Origin: Lewinellaceae bacterium
GTDB lineage: Bacteria > Bacteroidota > Bacteroidia > Chitinophagales > Saprospiraceae
Length of the DNA: 64,000 nt
Direction of reading: 5' to 3'
NCBI GenBank assembly: GCA_020636405.1
Contig: JACJXW010000006.1
Span: 930,001 to 994,000 of the forward strand
Made by a program: the position numbers and the translations under genes. A model generated the notes under the pieces. That model had not been told where the DNA came from. It saw nothing but the letters and a program-made list of their open reading frames with translations, and did no database searches. Below are positions 36,032 to 45,015 of the stretch, piece by piece. How positions within the stretch are numbered: the first letter of the stretch is position 1; each line of letters opens with the position of its first letter.

Positions 36032-38224
36032 CTAATCCACCGCCCGTGAGCCCCCAACCGCCTCTTCCCCCCCGTGGCTTTCCTTCTCAGACTGGCGCTT
36101 GATGTAATAATACGTCTCCATCTGGGCCCGAATGGCCAGGTCTGAACCGTCGGTGCGGTATTCGTTGGTAGATTCTTTATCGAGGATTCTGGCTTTTACA
36201 TTATCACTCAACTGGATGGTGATGAAATCCTTGATCTGGTTGCGGATGGGTTCGGAGTAAACCGGAAAGGAGGTTTCCACCCGGTAGCTGAGGTTGCGGA
36301 CCATCCAGTCGGCGGAAGAAAGGTAGATCAGCTCCTGTCCTCCGTGGTAGAAAATAAAAACGCGGGCGTGCTCCAGATAACGATCCACAATGCTGATGGC
36401 AGAAATATTCTCGCTTACGCCCTTCAGGTTGGGGATCAGCGAGCAGATACCGCGGATGATCAGCTGGACCTTAACTCCTGCCTGGCTGGCCTGGTAGAGT
36501 TTTTCGATCATCGGCTGATCCTGCAGGCTGTTGAGTTTGAGAATGACTTCGGCGCGCTTGCCTGCCTGGGCCTGCTCGATCTCAAAGTCGATCAGTTTTT
36601 CCAGTTCGGTGCGGAGGTTGAATTGTCCGACCAGAAGGTGCTGGAAGCCTTGTTGCGGAACTTTAACGGTTTCCAGAAAGGAAAAAACGCGCGCCACTTC
36701 ATTTACGATGCGCTCATCGGCAGTGAACAGCCCAAAGTCGCTGTATACTTTGGCGGTATCTTCATGGAAATTGCCGGTAGCGAGATAGGTGTACATGCGG
36801 GCTTTTCGCCCTTCTATTCGGCGCACCAGCGCCAGTTTGGAATGTACCTTCACCCCGGGGAAGCTGTAGTGGACGTTGACGCCCGCCTGTTCCAGCTTCT
36901 CTCCCCATTCCAGGTTGGCCTCCTCGTCGAACCGGGCCTTGACCTCTATGAAAACGGAGACCTGCTTGCCGGCTTTCACCGCGTTTTGTAGCGCTTCCAT
37001 AATGCGCGATTTGCGGGCCACCCGGTACTGAATGATCTTAATGTGGGTGACCTGGGGATCTGCCGCGGCCTCTTCGAAAAAGCGAACGACCGATTCGTAG
37101 GAATGATACGGCACATGGATAAGGTGGTCCTGTTCGCGGATGGCCAACCAAAAGTCGCTGCTGTCTTCCAGAGGGTGATAGGGCAGGGAAGGCATCGGCG
37201 AGTTGCTCAGATGGGCCATCCCGAAGTTGGGGAATTTGAAAAAGTCAAAATTGTTGTGGTAGCGGCCTTCCTGCAGGATGTCGTACTTCTCCAGGTCAAA
37301 GGTTTCTTTCAGAAATGCCAGCAGTTCGTTGGGCATCTCCCGGTCGTATACAAAGCGGGAGGCTGGCCCTACCTGCCTTTTGGCGAGGCTTTCCTTGATC
37401 TTCTGGATGAGGTCGCCGGAAAACTCATCGTCGATATACAATTCCGCATCCCGGGTCAGTTTGATGGAAAAGGTATCCAGTATATGATATCCGGGAAACA
37501 TCCAGGATACGCTGTGGCGGACGATATCGTCCAGCATGATGAGGTCATGGCGGTTGGCGGCAGAGGGCAATTGGATAAACCGCGGCAGGTGGTCGGATGG
37601 TATTTTTACAGTAGCGTACTGATGAGGGTGGTTGGGCGCCTCTTTATCCTGGAGCAGGACGGTGAGGTAAAGGGCGGCATTGTTGAGGAACGGGCGGATC
37701 TTATTCTTGACCAGGAGTACCGGTTGCACGAAGGGCAACATGTGGTCCTTGAAGTAGGCTTCCACAAATTCCTTTTGTTCTTCGTTCAGGTCGAGGCGCC
37801 GAAGAAGATGGATCTTGTGGTGTTTCAGCTCCTCGATGATCTCTTCCTCGAAGATCCGGCTGAATTCCTCCTGTTGTCTGTTGACGATCCGCTGAATGTC
37901 CCTTACGATCTTTTTGGAATCGATGTGCAGCTCCTTCTGGGTCTTTTTCCCTACGCGGAGCAGGTTGCGGTGGTTGGCCATGCGCACCCGGAAGAATTCA
38001 TCCAGGTTAGAAGAATAGATGGCGAGGAATTTAATGCGCTCGAAGAGCGGCACCGTGGGGTCTTTGGCCTCCTGCAGAACCCGGTAGTTGAACGACAACC
38101 AGCTGATGTCCCGCTGAATGAACGGATAGTTGTTTTCGGTCTGCAATATCAGGTTTTCAGTACTGAAATTGGAATTGGCCTTTTCATTGCGGCGGACCTT
38201 CGTCATATCGTTTTGGTTGGACAT
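36032..38224 (-). CDS. ppk1: Polyphosphate kinase 1
   Basis: From ATG 38224 (MSNQNDMTKV) the protein is 730 aa, close to the usual 690-730. It makes polyphosphate from ATP through a phosphohistidine. N-domain: FIQRDISWLSFNYRVLQEA and LDEFFRVRMA. Catalytic region: VHSKLALVRR, containing the phosphorylated His, and YLEHARVFIF with the second conserved His. Also RYHNNFDFFKFP and TGNFHEDTAKVYSDFGLFTA. The C-terminal tail (GGEEAVGGSRAVD) is unusual and comes from the edge of the repeat array. It stands alone on the minus strand. Confidence 0.96.
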   Translation of the reverse strand: MSNQNDMTKVRRNEKANSNFSTENLILQTENNYPFIQRDISWLSFNYRVLQEAKDPTVPLFERIKFLAIYSSNLDEFFRVRMANHRNLLRVGKKTQKELHIDSKKIVRDIQRIVNRQQEEFSRIFEEEIIEELKHHKIHLLRRLDLNEEQKEFVEAYFKDHMLPFVQPVLLVKNKIRPFLNNAALYLTVLLQDKEAPNHPHQYATVKIPSDHLPRFIQLPSAANRHDLIMLDDIVRHSVSWMFPGYHILDTFSIKLTRDAELYIDDEFSGDLIQKIKESLAKRQVGPASRFVYDREMPNELLAFLKETFDLEKYDILQEGRYHNNFDFFKFPNFGMAHLSNSPMPSLPYHPLEDSSDFWLAIREQDHLIHVPYHSYESVVRFFEEAAADPQVTHIKIIQYRVARKSRIMEALQNAVKAGKQVSVFIEVKARFDEEANLEWGEKLEQAGVNVHYSFPGVKVHSKLALVRRIEGRKARMYTYLATGNFHEDTAKVYSDFGLFTADERIVNEVARVFSFLETVKVPQQGFQHLLVGQFNLRTELEKLIDFEIEQAQAGKRAEVILKLNSLQDQPMIEKLYQASQAGVKVQLIIRGICSLIPNLKGVSENISAISIVDRYLEHARVFIFYHGGQELIYLSSADWMVRNLSYRVETSFPVYSEPIRNQIKDFITIQLSDNVKARILDKESTNEYRTDGSDLAIRAQMETYYYIKRQSEKESHGGEEAVGGSRAVD

Positions 38225-38284
38225 AGGCTGTTCGTGTGAAAATGCAGGTTGCATTCAAACCTGCTAGATACCAAATATTAACAT

Positions 38285-39208
38285 TTAAAACAAACTCATT
38301 TGCTGTCCCTGCTCTTTTCCTTCGATCAGCTTTGGCCCGCGTGTCAGGGCCTGAGGAATGGCCTGAAGGGCTTTTTCCAGGACGTAGGCCGCCAGTTCCG
38401 GCGCCAGAAGGTTGTCCGGTTCGTGCGGGAAGAAATAGGCCTCCCGCAATCCTTTCCGGAACCAACCGGCCAGTCGGGTTATCCACTCATCAATGCGGCT
38501 GAAATCAGTGGGGTGCAGCCCGTTGCCGACAAAACGCACCATGGCCGTTCCATTGGTGAGCCGCATGTGCAGCACATCCCTGCGGCCGGCCACGTCGGTA
38601 ATGACTGGTGCGATGTGGTGGTGTTCGAGCAGAGAAAAGACAGCTTCTCCGTTTTGAGGGTTGCTGAACCAGCTCTCATGGCGTAGTTCGATGGCCAGAG
38701 GGATCTCCGGAGGGAAGGCTTTCAGGAACTTTTCCAGCACCGGCAGGCGCCGGATATCGAAATAGGGAGGCAGTTGCAGGAAACAACAGCCGAGCTTCTC
38801 CTTCAGGCCCAGGATCGATTCACAAAAGGACGGGATGAGCGCTGTGCCCAGGCCCAGGTTTTGGCTGTGGCTGATCGACTGCGGGACCTTGGGGCAAAAG
38901 CGAAAGTCGGCCTCTGATTCCCGGTACCACTTCTCTATGGTTTCTTCATCCGGTATCCTGTAGTGCGTAGTGTTCAGTTCTATGGTGTTGAACTGGTGGC
39001 TGTAGGCTTTCAGGTAGTCTTTTGCCTTCGTGCCCTTGGGGTAGACCCTGCCTACCCATTCTTTCATGCTCCAGCCGGTGCAGCCGATAAAGAACAGCGG
39101 TGCGCCCGCTTCTTCGGGCAGGCTGGCCAGCAGCCTTTCAGTTTGGGGCGCATCGGGAGGAAGGCCAAAATCAACCTTGGAGATATCCGGCAGTTTTCCA
39201 AATTCCAT
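38285..39208 (-). CDS. DUF72 family protein
   Basis: The start chosen is ATG 39208 (MEFGKLPDISKVDFGLPPDA), the usual opening in Bacteroidota; a longer frame extends to 39382. The 307-aa protein is a TIM-barrel-like DUF72: IGCTGWSMKEWVGRVYP, then FNTIELNTTHYRIP, FRFCPKVPQSISH, LGCCFLQLPPYFDI, LAIELRHESWF and MVRFVGNGLHP. The family is uncharacterised; a link to nucleic-acid or iron-sulfur biology has been suggested for relatives but cannot be read here. It lies 60 bp upstream of ppk1. Confidence 0.9.
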   Translation of the reverse strand: MEFGKLPDISKVDFGLPPDAPQTERLLASLPEEAGAPLFFIGCTGWSMKEWVGRVYPKGTKAKDYLKAYSHQFNTIELNTTHYRIPDEETIEKWYRESEADFRFCPKVPQSISHSQNLGLGTALIPSFCESILGLKEKLGCCFLQLPPYFDIRRLPVLEKFLKAFPPEIPLAIELRHESWFSNPQNGEAVFSLLEHHHIAPVITDVAGRRDVLHMRLTNGTAMVRFVGNGLHPTDFSRIDEWITRLAGWFRKGLREAYFFPHEPDNLLAPELAAYVLEKALQAIPQALTRGPKLIEGKEQGQQMSLF

Positions 39209-39444
39209 TTTCCGTGGGGCCTTTTTTCTGGGCGGAAGGTACAAAAAATCCGGCACAGGGCCGGACTCCATTTTTTCAATCGAGCAGGCGGGCTTTTTAC
39301 GGAAGCCTTCTTTTGGCATAGAACTCACCGTAAAATTCTTTACTTTAGGGCCGGGAAAAAATCGGCCTGAATAATTGTTCACTTTTCCGGCATAGGCGTT
39401 GTTGTTCCAAAGCGGCCGGCTTGCTGGAAAACCACCAATAGTAT

Positions 39445-40038
39445 ATGATCATTCGCCTACTGATAATCCTGGGTTGCGTGGTCGTTTTCATCAACGGATG
39501 CAACAGCCTTATTTCTCAACATTTCGGCACCCATAAGCTCCGGGGCTATACCATGGAGGAGGTGCAACAGACAGGGATCGGAGATGCCGACTTTATCGAA
39601 GTGAGCGGAGCGTTGCTCTCTGGCGATTTCGTCTTCAAAGCGGCCAAAAGCCCTACTAATCCTGGGGTCATCATTTATCCGGTGCTATCCGATGGCCAAC
39701 TGGCGGCACACCGCCGGGGGGAAACAGTGAGCCCGGATATCATTGCCTGGACGACTGACTTTCCGTCCGAGTGCGTCGTGGCCGGCAACTGCATTAAAGC
39801 CGGGCCGGTGAGCCTGAAGGGCATTGTCCGGGATCTTCCCAACGACCGGCAGGGGCAAGGGCTCCTGGAAGAAAAGGGGTACCGGATCACTGAAGAGGCC
39901 ATTTTTATGGAACACGGCCAGTCGCCCCTGGCCTGGTACTGGAACCTCCTCATGATGGCTGGCGCCGCAATGGCGGCTCTGGGCATCGAAGCATACGGCC
40001 ATCGGCGCCAGCGCCAGCGGAGAGCAAAAAATGAGTGA
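39445..40038 (+). CDS. Small membrane or lipoprotein of unknown function upstream of tpiA
   Basis: A 197-aa protein beginning MIIRLLIILGCVVVFINGC, which is either a lipobox (C19) or a signal anchor. A second hydrophobic segment near the end (WYWNLLMMAGAAMAALGIEA) is followed by a basic tail HRRQRQRRAK, so the C-terminus is probably cytoplasmic. The middle 120 residues are beta-rich and periplasmic-like. Not recognised. It ends 33 bp before tpiA on the same strand. Confidence 0.65.
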   Translation: MIIRLLIILGCVVVFINGCNSLISQHFGTHKLRGYTMEEVQQTGIGDADFIEVSGALLSGDFVFKAAKSPTNPGVIIYPVLSDGQLAAHRRGETVSPDIIAWTTDFPSECVVAGNCIKAGPVSLKGIVRDLPNDRQGQGLLEEKGYRITEEAIFMEHGQSPLAWYWNLLMMAGAAMAALGIEAYGHRRQRQRRAKNE

Positions 40039-40071
40039 TAAATTATCTCGGAAATAAAATCAACATTTCAA

Positions 40072-40827
40072 ATGGAAAGGAAACTTATCGCAGCCGGCAA
40101 CTGGAAAATGAACATGGATTACAACGAGGGCCGAGACCTGGCCCAAGCCGTGGCTTCCGGCTTGCAGCCCTCCGATGTGCTGGTCATAATGGGCACGCCT
40201 TATGTGCACCTGAAAAACATCAGTGGGATCATCAAGGACATCTCGAATATCAAACTGGCCGCCCAGAATTGTCATCAAGAGGAAAACGGCGCCTATACCG
40301 GTGAAATTTCGGCTGCAATGCTCAAATCCTGCGGAGTGGACTTTGTCATCCTGGGCCATTCGGAGCGCCGGGAGTACTTCGGCGAGGCCGATGAGCTGAT
40401 CGCTAAAAAGATCGATATCGTCCTGAAATATGGTATGCAGCCCATCTACTGTTGTGGAGAAAAACTGGAAGTGCGCGAAGCCGGCAAACACGAAGAACTG
40501 GTCGGCGAGCAGGTAAAAACCGCCCTTTACCACCTCACCAAAGAACAAATGCAGCGGGTGGTGATCGCCTATGAGCCGGTTTGGGCCATCGGAACCGGCA
40601 AAACGGCGACCCCGCAACAGGCGCAGGATATGCACGAGTACATCCGAAGCCTGATCCGGAAAAAGTTTGGCCAGGAAGTGGCCGATGCGACTACCATCCT
40701 CTACGGGGGCAGTGTAAAACCCGATAACGCTCAGGAACTCTTTTCCCAACCGGATGTGGACGGCGGCCTGGTCGGAGGGGCTTCCCTCAAGGCTAAAGAC
40801 TTTCTGGCTATCGCCAGCAGTTTCTAA
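40072..40827 (+). CDS. tpiA: Triosephosphate isomerase
   Basis: A 251-aa TIM barrel that interconverts dihydroxyacetone phosphate and glyceraldehyde 3-phosphate in glycolysis. Catalytic and binding residues are all visible: N10 and K12 in AAGNWKMN, H96 in LGHSERR, E168 in AYEPVWAIGTG with the mobile loop, and the phosphate-binding YGGSVKPDN near 211-219. The length is standard. It lies 17 bp before the next membrane gene and may be co-transcribed with it. Confidence 0.98.
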   Translation: MERKLIAAGNWKMNMDYNEGRDLAQAVASGLQPSDVLVIMGTPYVHLKNISGIIKDISNIKLAAQNCHQEENGAYTGEISAAMLKSCGVDFVILGHSERREYFGEADELIAKKIDIVLKYGMQPIYCCGEKLEVREAGKHEELVGEQVKTALYHLTKEQMQRVVIAYEPVWAIGTGKTATPQQAQDMHEYIRSLIRKKFGQEVADATTILYGGSVKPDNAQELFSQPDVDGGLVGGASLKAKDFLAIASSF

Positions 40828-40844
40828 CCTTCCCTTAACTACCA

Positions 40845-42146
40845 ATGGAGGCGCCAACTGAAAGAGAAGAGAAAAAACCGAAGTGGCTCCGCCGCCTGGA
40901 ACAGGAAAGCTGGCAGGCGGAGCTGGTCATTTCCGGGGTAGCCATCTTCGGTTCCCTTCAACTTCCGGGATGGATCAATGGGGGAATAGGGTTTGCCATT
41001 AGCCATTTCAGCCAGGAGTATCTCGACTTCCTGCGCTTCGTTTTTACCTATGCGCTGGTTGGGTCACAACTGCTCATCTTCAATTTTATCCTTCATTTCT
41101 CCATGCGCACCCTCTGGATCGGGATGGTAGGACTGGCCTCCGTATTTCCGGCAGGCCTTAATCCGGAAACGGATAAATTCAGCCAGGATTATTTTTCCAA
41201 GCTCAAAAGGCTTTTTCCGGATATCAACGCCTTCAACCGGCGGCTGGATGACCAGTGCAGCACCATCTTCGCTATTGCCGCCATCACGGTGTTAAGCATG
41301 GCGAGCATCAGTATTTTCCTGCTCGGGGCAATGGGGATAGGCCATCTGGCCCACAAGGCCTATCCCGCCTGGCCCTTTCCCTATTACGTTTATACCATAA
41401 TGGCGGTGTTCCTGGCGGTATCCCTGGCCCAGGGTATGCTGAGCCATAAGGCCATCCGGGAAAAGGAGTGGGTCAAAAGAGTGCACTTTCCGGTGTTCAA
41501 AGGGACCTCCATCCTGCTCTTCAACTTATTCTTCAAACCGGCCAACTACATTTTTCTGACTTTCTATACCAACTCCGGCCAGGGGCGGTTTTGGGGAGCT
41601 TACATTGTATATGTGTTCATCCTGGTGTTCGCTTCGGCCAATGTCTTTTTGTCTTCCGATATCATGTATATGGACGAAGACTTTCGCCACAGCCGGCAAA
41701 CCCGAACCGACCGCCTGTATGCCTATTCTTATGACAACCTGAGGGCGGAAAGCGCATTCATCCCCTTCGCCAGCCTGGAAGCGGATGTCGTTTCGGATGG
41801 GCAACTGCTGGCTTTCGTTCCTGTCCCGGAATATGAGGAAAAGGGCATCCGCGCCTTTTGTGGGAGTTATGAGGGGCCGGATAGCCCCGATGAAAGGAGA
41901 CAGTTTCGCTGGGATTGCCTGAAGCGGTATTATCATTTTTTTGTGAATGATAGCCTCTATTCAGACGTTGCCCTGTTCTCTTACACCCATCCGGGCTCCG
42001 GGCAGGAGGGTATCCGCGTGTATCTGCCAACGGCAGCTTTTCGCGAGGGCGAGAACCTGTTCCGGATAGAGCGGCAATCGCCTCTGCCGGCAGACAGTAC
42101 AGGGCGGAGTGTCACCATTCCCTTCCAGTTTTACCCCAAACGGTAG
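40845..42146 (+). CDS. Multi-pass membrane protein of unknown function
   Basis: A 433-aa protein. After a basic N-terminus (EREEKKPKWLRRLEQESWQ) there are about six or seven membrane segments between residues 25 and 275, including FVFTYALVGSQLLIFNFILH, IAAITVLSMASISIFLLGAM, YTIMAVFLAVSLAQGML and GAYIVYVFILVFASANVFL. The last 160 residues are a soluble beta-rich domain. I do not recognise the family. It follows tpiA closely, but a functional tie is not evident. Confidence 0.72.
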   Translation: MEAPTEREEKKPKWLRRLEQESWQAELVISGVAIFGSLQLPGWINGGIGFAISHFSQEYLDFLRFVFTYALVGSQLLIFNFILHFSMRTLWIGMVGLASVFPAGLNPETDKFSQDYFSKLKRLFPDINAFNRRLDDQCSTIFAIAAITVLSMASISIFLLGAMGIGHLAHKAYPAWPFPYYVYTIMAVFLAVSLAQGMLSHKAIREKEWVKRVHFPVFKGTSILLFNLFFKPANYIFLTFYTNSGQGRFWGAYIVYVFILVFASANVFLSSDIMYMDEDFRHSRQTRTDRLYAYSYDNLRAESAFIPFASLEADVVSDGQLLAFVPVPEYEEKGIRAFCGSYEGPDSPDERRQFRWDCLKRYYHFFVNDSLYSDVALFSYTHPGSGQEGIRVYLPTAAFREGENLFRIERQSPLPADSTGRSVTIPFQFYPKR

Positions 42147-42194
42147 AGTGTCACTTTTTTGAATAAATTTTTCCGAAAGCATACTCTTTTGCTG

Positions 42195-42215
42195 AACAAA
42201 TTTTCTAAATTTGTT
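42195..42215. promoter_or_regulatory. Perfect 9-3-9 operator-like palindrome over a -7 box
   Basis: AACAAATTT, three bases (TCT), then AAATTTGTT: a perfect inverted repeat. The right arm overlaps TAAATTTG (42206-42213), which fits the Bacteroidota -7 consensus TAnnTTTG. It lies about 100 bp before the start of the XRE-S24 regulator gene. A dimeric HTH repressor bound here would block the promoter; autoregulation is the simplest reading. Confidence 0.6.
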
Positions 42216-42315
42216 TACACTGGTTTTGTCCGGCCCGATCCCGGGCAACTTTTGAACAGCCAGCATACTCTGCTGTACGCCAGTGTGTAGTTCACCTTTT
42301 AAAGTTCGGCCCTAC

Positions 42316-43191
42316 ATGAGTAGCATCGTTACCCAGCGTTTTATCAAGTGCCACAATAAGCTTCGGGAAGAGAACCGGGTTCGCTCGAGCCGGCAGTTCG
42401 CCATTTCCCTGGATTATCTGCCGCAGAGTTTAAGCGAAATCCTGAAAGGGCGCCGGGATGTCACCATTGAATTGTTGCGCAAAGCGGTGGAAAAATACAA
42501 GGTCAACCCTGCGTATATCTACACTGGAGAAGGGCCCATGTTTATGACGGAAGAGGACCATAAGAGCTTTCGGGTCCTCACCATCGTCACCAACGCCCAG
42601 GAGGATGAGCGCATTGTGCACGTACCGGTGCCGGCCCAGGCGGGTTACGCCGCCGAAATGGGAGACCCTACTTTCATTCAGGACCTGCCTACCTTTACCT
42701 TGCCGGATTACAAATACAAAGTGGGCACGCACCGTTCCTTCGATGTTTCCGGAGATAGTATGGAACCGACGCTGTTCGAAGGGGATAAGGTGGTATGTTC
42801 TTTCCTGGAACCTACCCTCTGGGAAACGGCTATTAAAGACAACTACGTCTACGTGATCGTTACCCGGGGAGATGTGGTGGTCAAAAGGGTGAACAACAAG
42901 CTCAAAGAAAAAAAATACCTGGAAGTGAGTTCCGACAACAGCTTCTACGACCCTTATACCATCAACCTGGGCGACCTCCGCGAGATCTGGTACGTGCGGG
43001 CCAAGGTGAGCCCTTTTCTGCCCTCTCCGCAGAACATCCAGAATTATCTTTCCGACGAGGTCCGCGAGCTGAAGCAAACCATTAACAAACAGACCCAACT
43101 GATCGATAGTTTGAATAAAACCATAGAACGCCTGCTCGATCATCGCGGCGTTTCTGCAGCAATAAAAGGAGAAGCCAATGAAGAAGCATAA
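42316..43191 (+). CDS. XRE-type repressor with S24 peptidase-like domain
   Basis: The start chosen is ATG 42316 (MSSIVTQRFIK), giving 291 aa. An N-terminal HTH (about 1-70: SSRQFAISLDYLPQSLSEIL KGRR) is joined to an S24/LexA-like domain (about 95-240): VPVPAQAGYAAEMGD, then FDVSGDSMEPTLFEGDKVV with the Ser-Met nucleophile pair, then VVVKRVNNK with the candidate catalytic Lys. A coiled coil closes the protein (ELKQTINKQTQLIDSLNKTI). Relatives are repressors that cleave themselves after RecA activation. The Ala-Gly in PVPAQAGYA is the possible cleavage site. A perfect palindrome lies in its promoter. Confidence 0.85.
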   Translation: MSSIVTQRFIKCHNKLREENRVRSSRQFAISLDYLPQSLSEILKGRRDVTIELLRKAVEKYKVNPAYIYTGEGPMFMTEEDHKSFRVLTIVTNAQEDERIVHVPVPAQAGYAAEMGDPTFIQDLPTFTLPDYKYKVGTHRSFDVSGDSMEPTLFEGDKVVCSFLEPTLWETAIKDNYVYVIVTRGDVVVKRVNNKLKEKKYLEVSSDNSFYDPYTINLGDLREIWYVRAKVSPFLPSPQNIQNYLSDEVRELKQTINKQTQLIDSLNKTIERLLDHRGVSAAIKGEANEEA

Positions 43192-43408
43192 AATTACCGG
43201 TACAGCGCGCTACCAGAACCTGGGCACCGGCTTCTGGGGTATCATCGGCAAAGACGGCAAAGAATGGCGCCCGGTCAATATGCCGGAACAACTCAAGTAC
43301 GAAGGCAAAGAGGTAAAGGTCGTAGCCGTCGAAGCGGATGAGGACGTCTCCATCTTCATGTGGGGCACCCCGGTGAAGGTCATCTCTTTTGAGACAGTAG
43401 GGGCTTAG
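43178..43408 (+). CDS. Small conserved-looking protein downstream of the S24 regulator
   Basis: A 76-aa protein that starts 14 bp inside the regulator gene, so its translation is coupled. It reads as a small beta-barrel (GTARYQNLGTGFWGIIGKDG, then KWRP-like EWRPVNMPEQL, then EGKEVKVVAVEADED). It resembles small OB-like or DUF1344-type folds, but no family can be named. Its stop is 8 bp from the accC stop on the other strand. Confidence 0.7.
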   Translation: MKKHKITGTARYQNLGTGFWGIIGKDGKEWRPVNMPEQLKYEGKEVKVVAVEADEDVSIFMWGTPVKVISFETVGA

Positions 43409-43415
43409 TAGTGAT

Positions 43416-44888
43416 TCACCTTTTCCCGTTCCCCCAACCCGAAGGGTATGCACCTGGCGTTTTCAGCAGTTTTTTATTGTTTTCCTGCAGCCTTACCGCC
43501 AACTTGGCGGCAATCTCGGCGCCGATGCGGTTGTCCTTTTCCAGCGCTTCAGGCGTGAAGTAATTTTTCACGAAGTGGGTATCGAATTTGCCGGAGGTGA
43601 AAGCCTTGTGATGGAACACAAAAATGCCGAAGGGTAGGGTAGTGGCCACCCCTTCGATCTCGTAGTGTTCTATGGCCTCCAGCATGGTATGTATGGCGGC
43701 TGGCCGGGTCTCCCCGAAGGTGATGAGCTTAGCGATCATGGGGTCGTAGTACAGCGGTATGGTGAGCCCCTCCTCGTATCCGTCATCAAGCCGGATGTTC
43801 TTACCCTGGGGGCGGCGATATACAGAGATCTTACCCACGCTGGGGTGAAAGTTGTCGTTGGGGTCTTCTGCATATACCCTCAGTTCCATGGCGTGGCCTT
43901 TGATCTGCAGGTCTTCTTGCTTAAAGTCCAGAGGCTCTCCTCGAGCGATGCGGATCTGTTGTTTCACCAGGTCCACCCCAGTGATCATTTCCGTGACCGG
44001 GTGCTCGACCTGCAGGCGGGTGTTCATTTCCAGGAAGTAGTAGTTGAGGTGCTCGTCTACCAGAAATTCCACCGTTCCGGCGCCTTTGTAGTTGCAGGCC
44101 CGCGCTACGTTCACGGTATCCTGCCCCATGCGTTCCCGCACTTCCGGCGTAAGGATGGAAGAAGGGGCCTCTTCAATAACCTTCTGGTGGCGGCGCTGTA
44201 TGCTGCATTCCCGTTCGAACAGGTGGACGACATTGCCGTGGGTATCGGCCAGCACCTGGATCTCAATATGCCGGGGTGAAGCGATGTATTTTTCCAGGAA
44301 AACCGAGCCATCGCCAAAGGCGGATTCCGCTTCGCTGACCGCCCTTTTCATCTGCGCTTCGAAGTTGGCCTCTTCCTCCACTATGCGCATCCCTTTGCCG
44401 CCGCCGCCGGCTGAGGCCTTGATCAGAATGGGAAAGCCTACTTCCCGGGCGATCTCCTTGGCCTTGGCAACATCGGTAATGGCCTCATCCAGGCCCGGCA
44501 CCATAGGGATGTCGTACTCCTTGACGGCCGCCTTGGCCGCCAGCTTGCTGCCCATGATCTCAATAGAAAAAGGGCTCGGCCCGATGAAGGCAATGCCTGC
44601 ATCTTCCACTGCCCGGGCGAAGCTTGCATTTTCGCTGAGGAAGCCATAACCGGGGTGAATACCGTCGACCCCTAGCGCTTTGGCGGCCTCGATGATCTTG
44701 TCTCCCCGCAGGTAGGATTGGCTGGAAGGCGGCGGCCCGATACAAACGGCCTCGTCGGCATAACGGACATGGGGGGAAAGGCGGTCCGCCTCGGAATAGA
44801 CGGCAACCGTAAGGATGCCCATCTTACGGGCAGTGCGCATCACCCTGAGTGCAATTTCTCCGCGGTTGGCTACAAGTATTTTTTGCAT
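43416..44888 (-). CDS. accC: Acetyl-CoA carboxylase biotin carboxylase subunit
   Basis: From ATG 44888 (MQKILVANRGEIALR) the protein is 490 aa. It carboxylates biotin on the carrier protein with ATP and bicarbonate, the first step of fatty acid synthesis, or of propionyl-CoA carboxylation in relatives. Domains: biotin carboxylase N-domain (1-112, HPGYGFLSENASFA); ATP-grasp (113-320) with KASAGGGGKGMRIV as the glycine-rich loop, EKYIASPRHIEIQVLAD and EMNTRLQVEHPVTEMITGVD; C-domain from about 335 with HAMELRVYAEDP. The accB partner is not next to it in this window. It is divergent from the acetoacetate-CoA ligase gene. Confidence 0.93.
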   Translation of the reverse strand: MQKILVANRGEIALRVMRTARKMGILTVAVYSEADRLSPHVRYADEAVCIGPPPSSQSYLRGDKIIEAAKALGVDGIHPGYGFLSENASFARAVEDAGIAFIGPSPFSIEIMGSKLAAKAAVKEYDIPMVPGLDEAITDVAKAKEIAREVGFPILIKASAGGGGKGMRIVEEEANFEAQMKRAVSEAESAFGDGSVFLEKYIASPRHIEIQVLADTHGNVVHLFERECSIQRRHQKVIEEAPSSILTPEVRERMGQDTVNVARACNYKGAGTVEFLVDEHLNYYFLEMNTRLQVEHPVTEMITGVDLVKQQIRIARGEPLDFKQEDLQIKGHAMELRVYAEDPNDNFHPSVGKISVYRRPQGKNIRLDDGYEEGLTIPLYYDPMIAKLITFGETRPAAIHTMLEAIEHYEIEGVATTLPFGIFVFHHKAFTSGKFDTHFVKNYFTPEALEKDNRIGAEIAAKLAVRLQENNKKLLKTPGAYPSGWGNGKR

Positions 44889-44980
44889 CGTATTATCAGA
44901 ATTATAACTTTTGGAAGGCAATGGGAGGTGTTTCGGAAACCACTAAAGTAGGGAAAATTTTTTATTCTGTTTTGCCACAC

Positions 44981-44988
44981 TATCTTTG
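44981..44988 (+). promoter_or_regulatory. Candidate -7 box for the acetoacetate-CoA ligase gene
   Basis: TATCTTTG fits the Bacteroidota TAnnTTTG consensus and lies 27 bp before the ATG at 45016. No clear -33 TTG is seen at the usual spacing, so this is tentative. Confidence 0.4.
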
Positions 44989-45015
44989 TTTTCCAACCAA
45001 AAACGAACCAAGACC

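Noticed and set aside
37043..38239. 398-codon + strand frame opposite ppk1
   Set aside because: ppk1 is unambiguous and the antisense translation has no domain.
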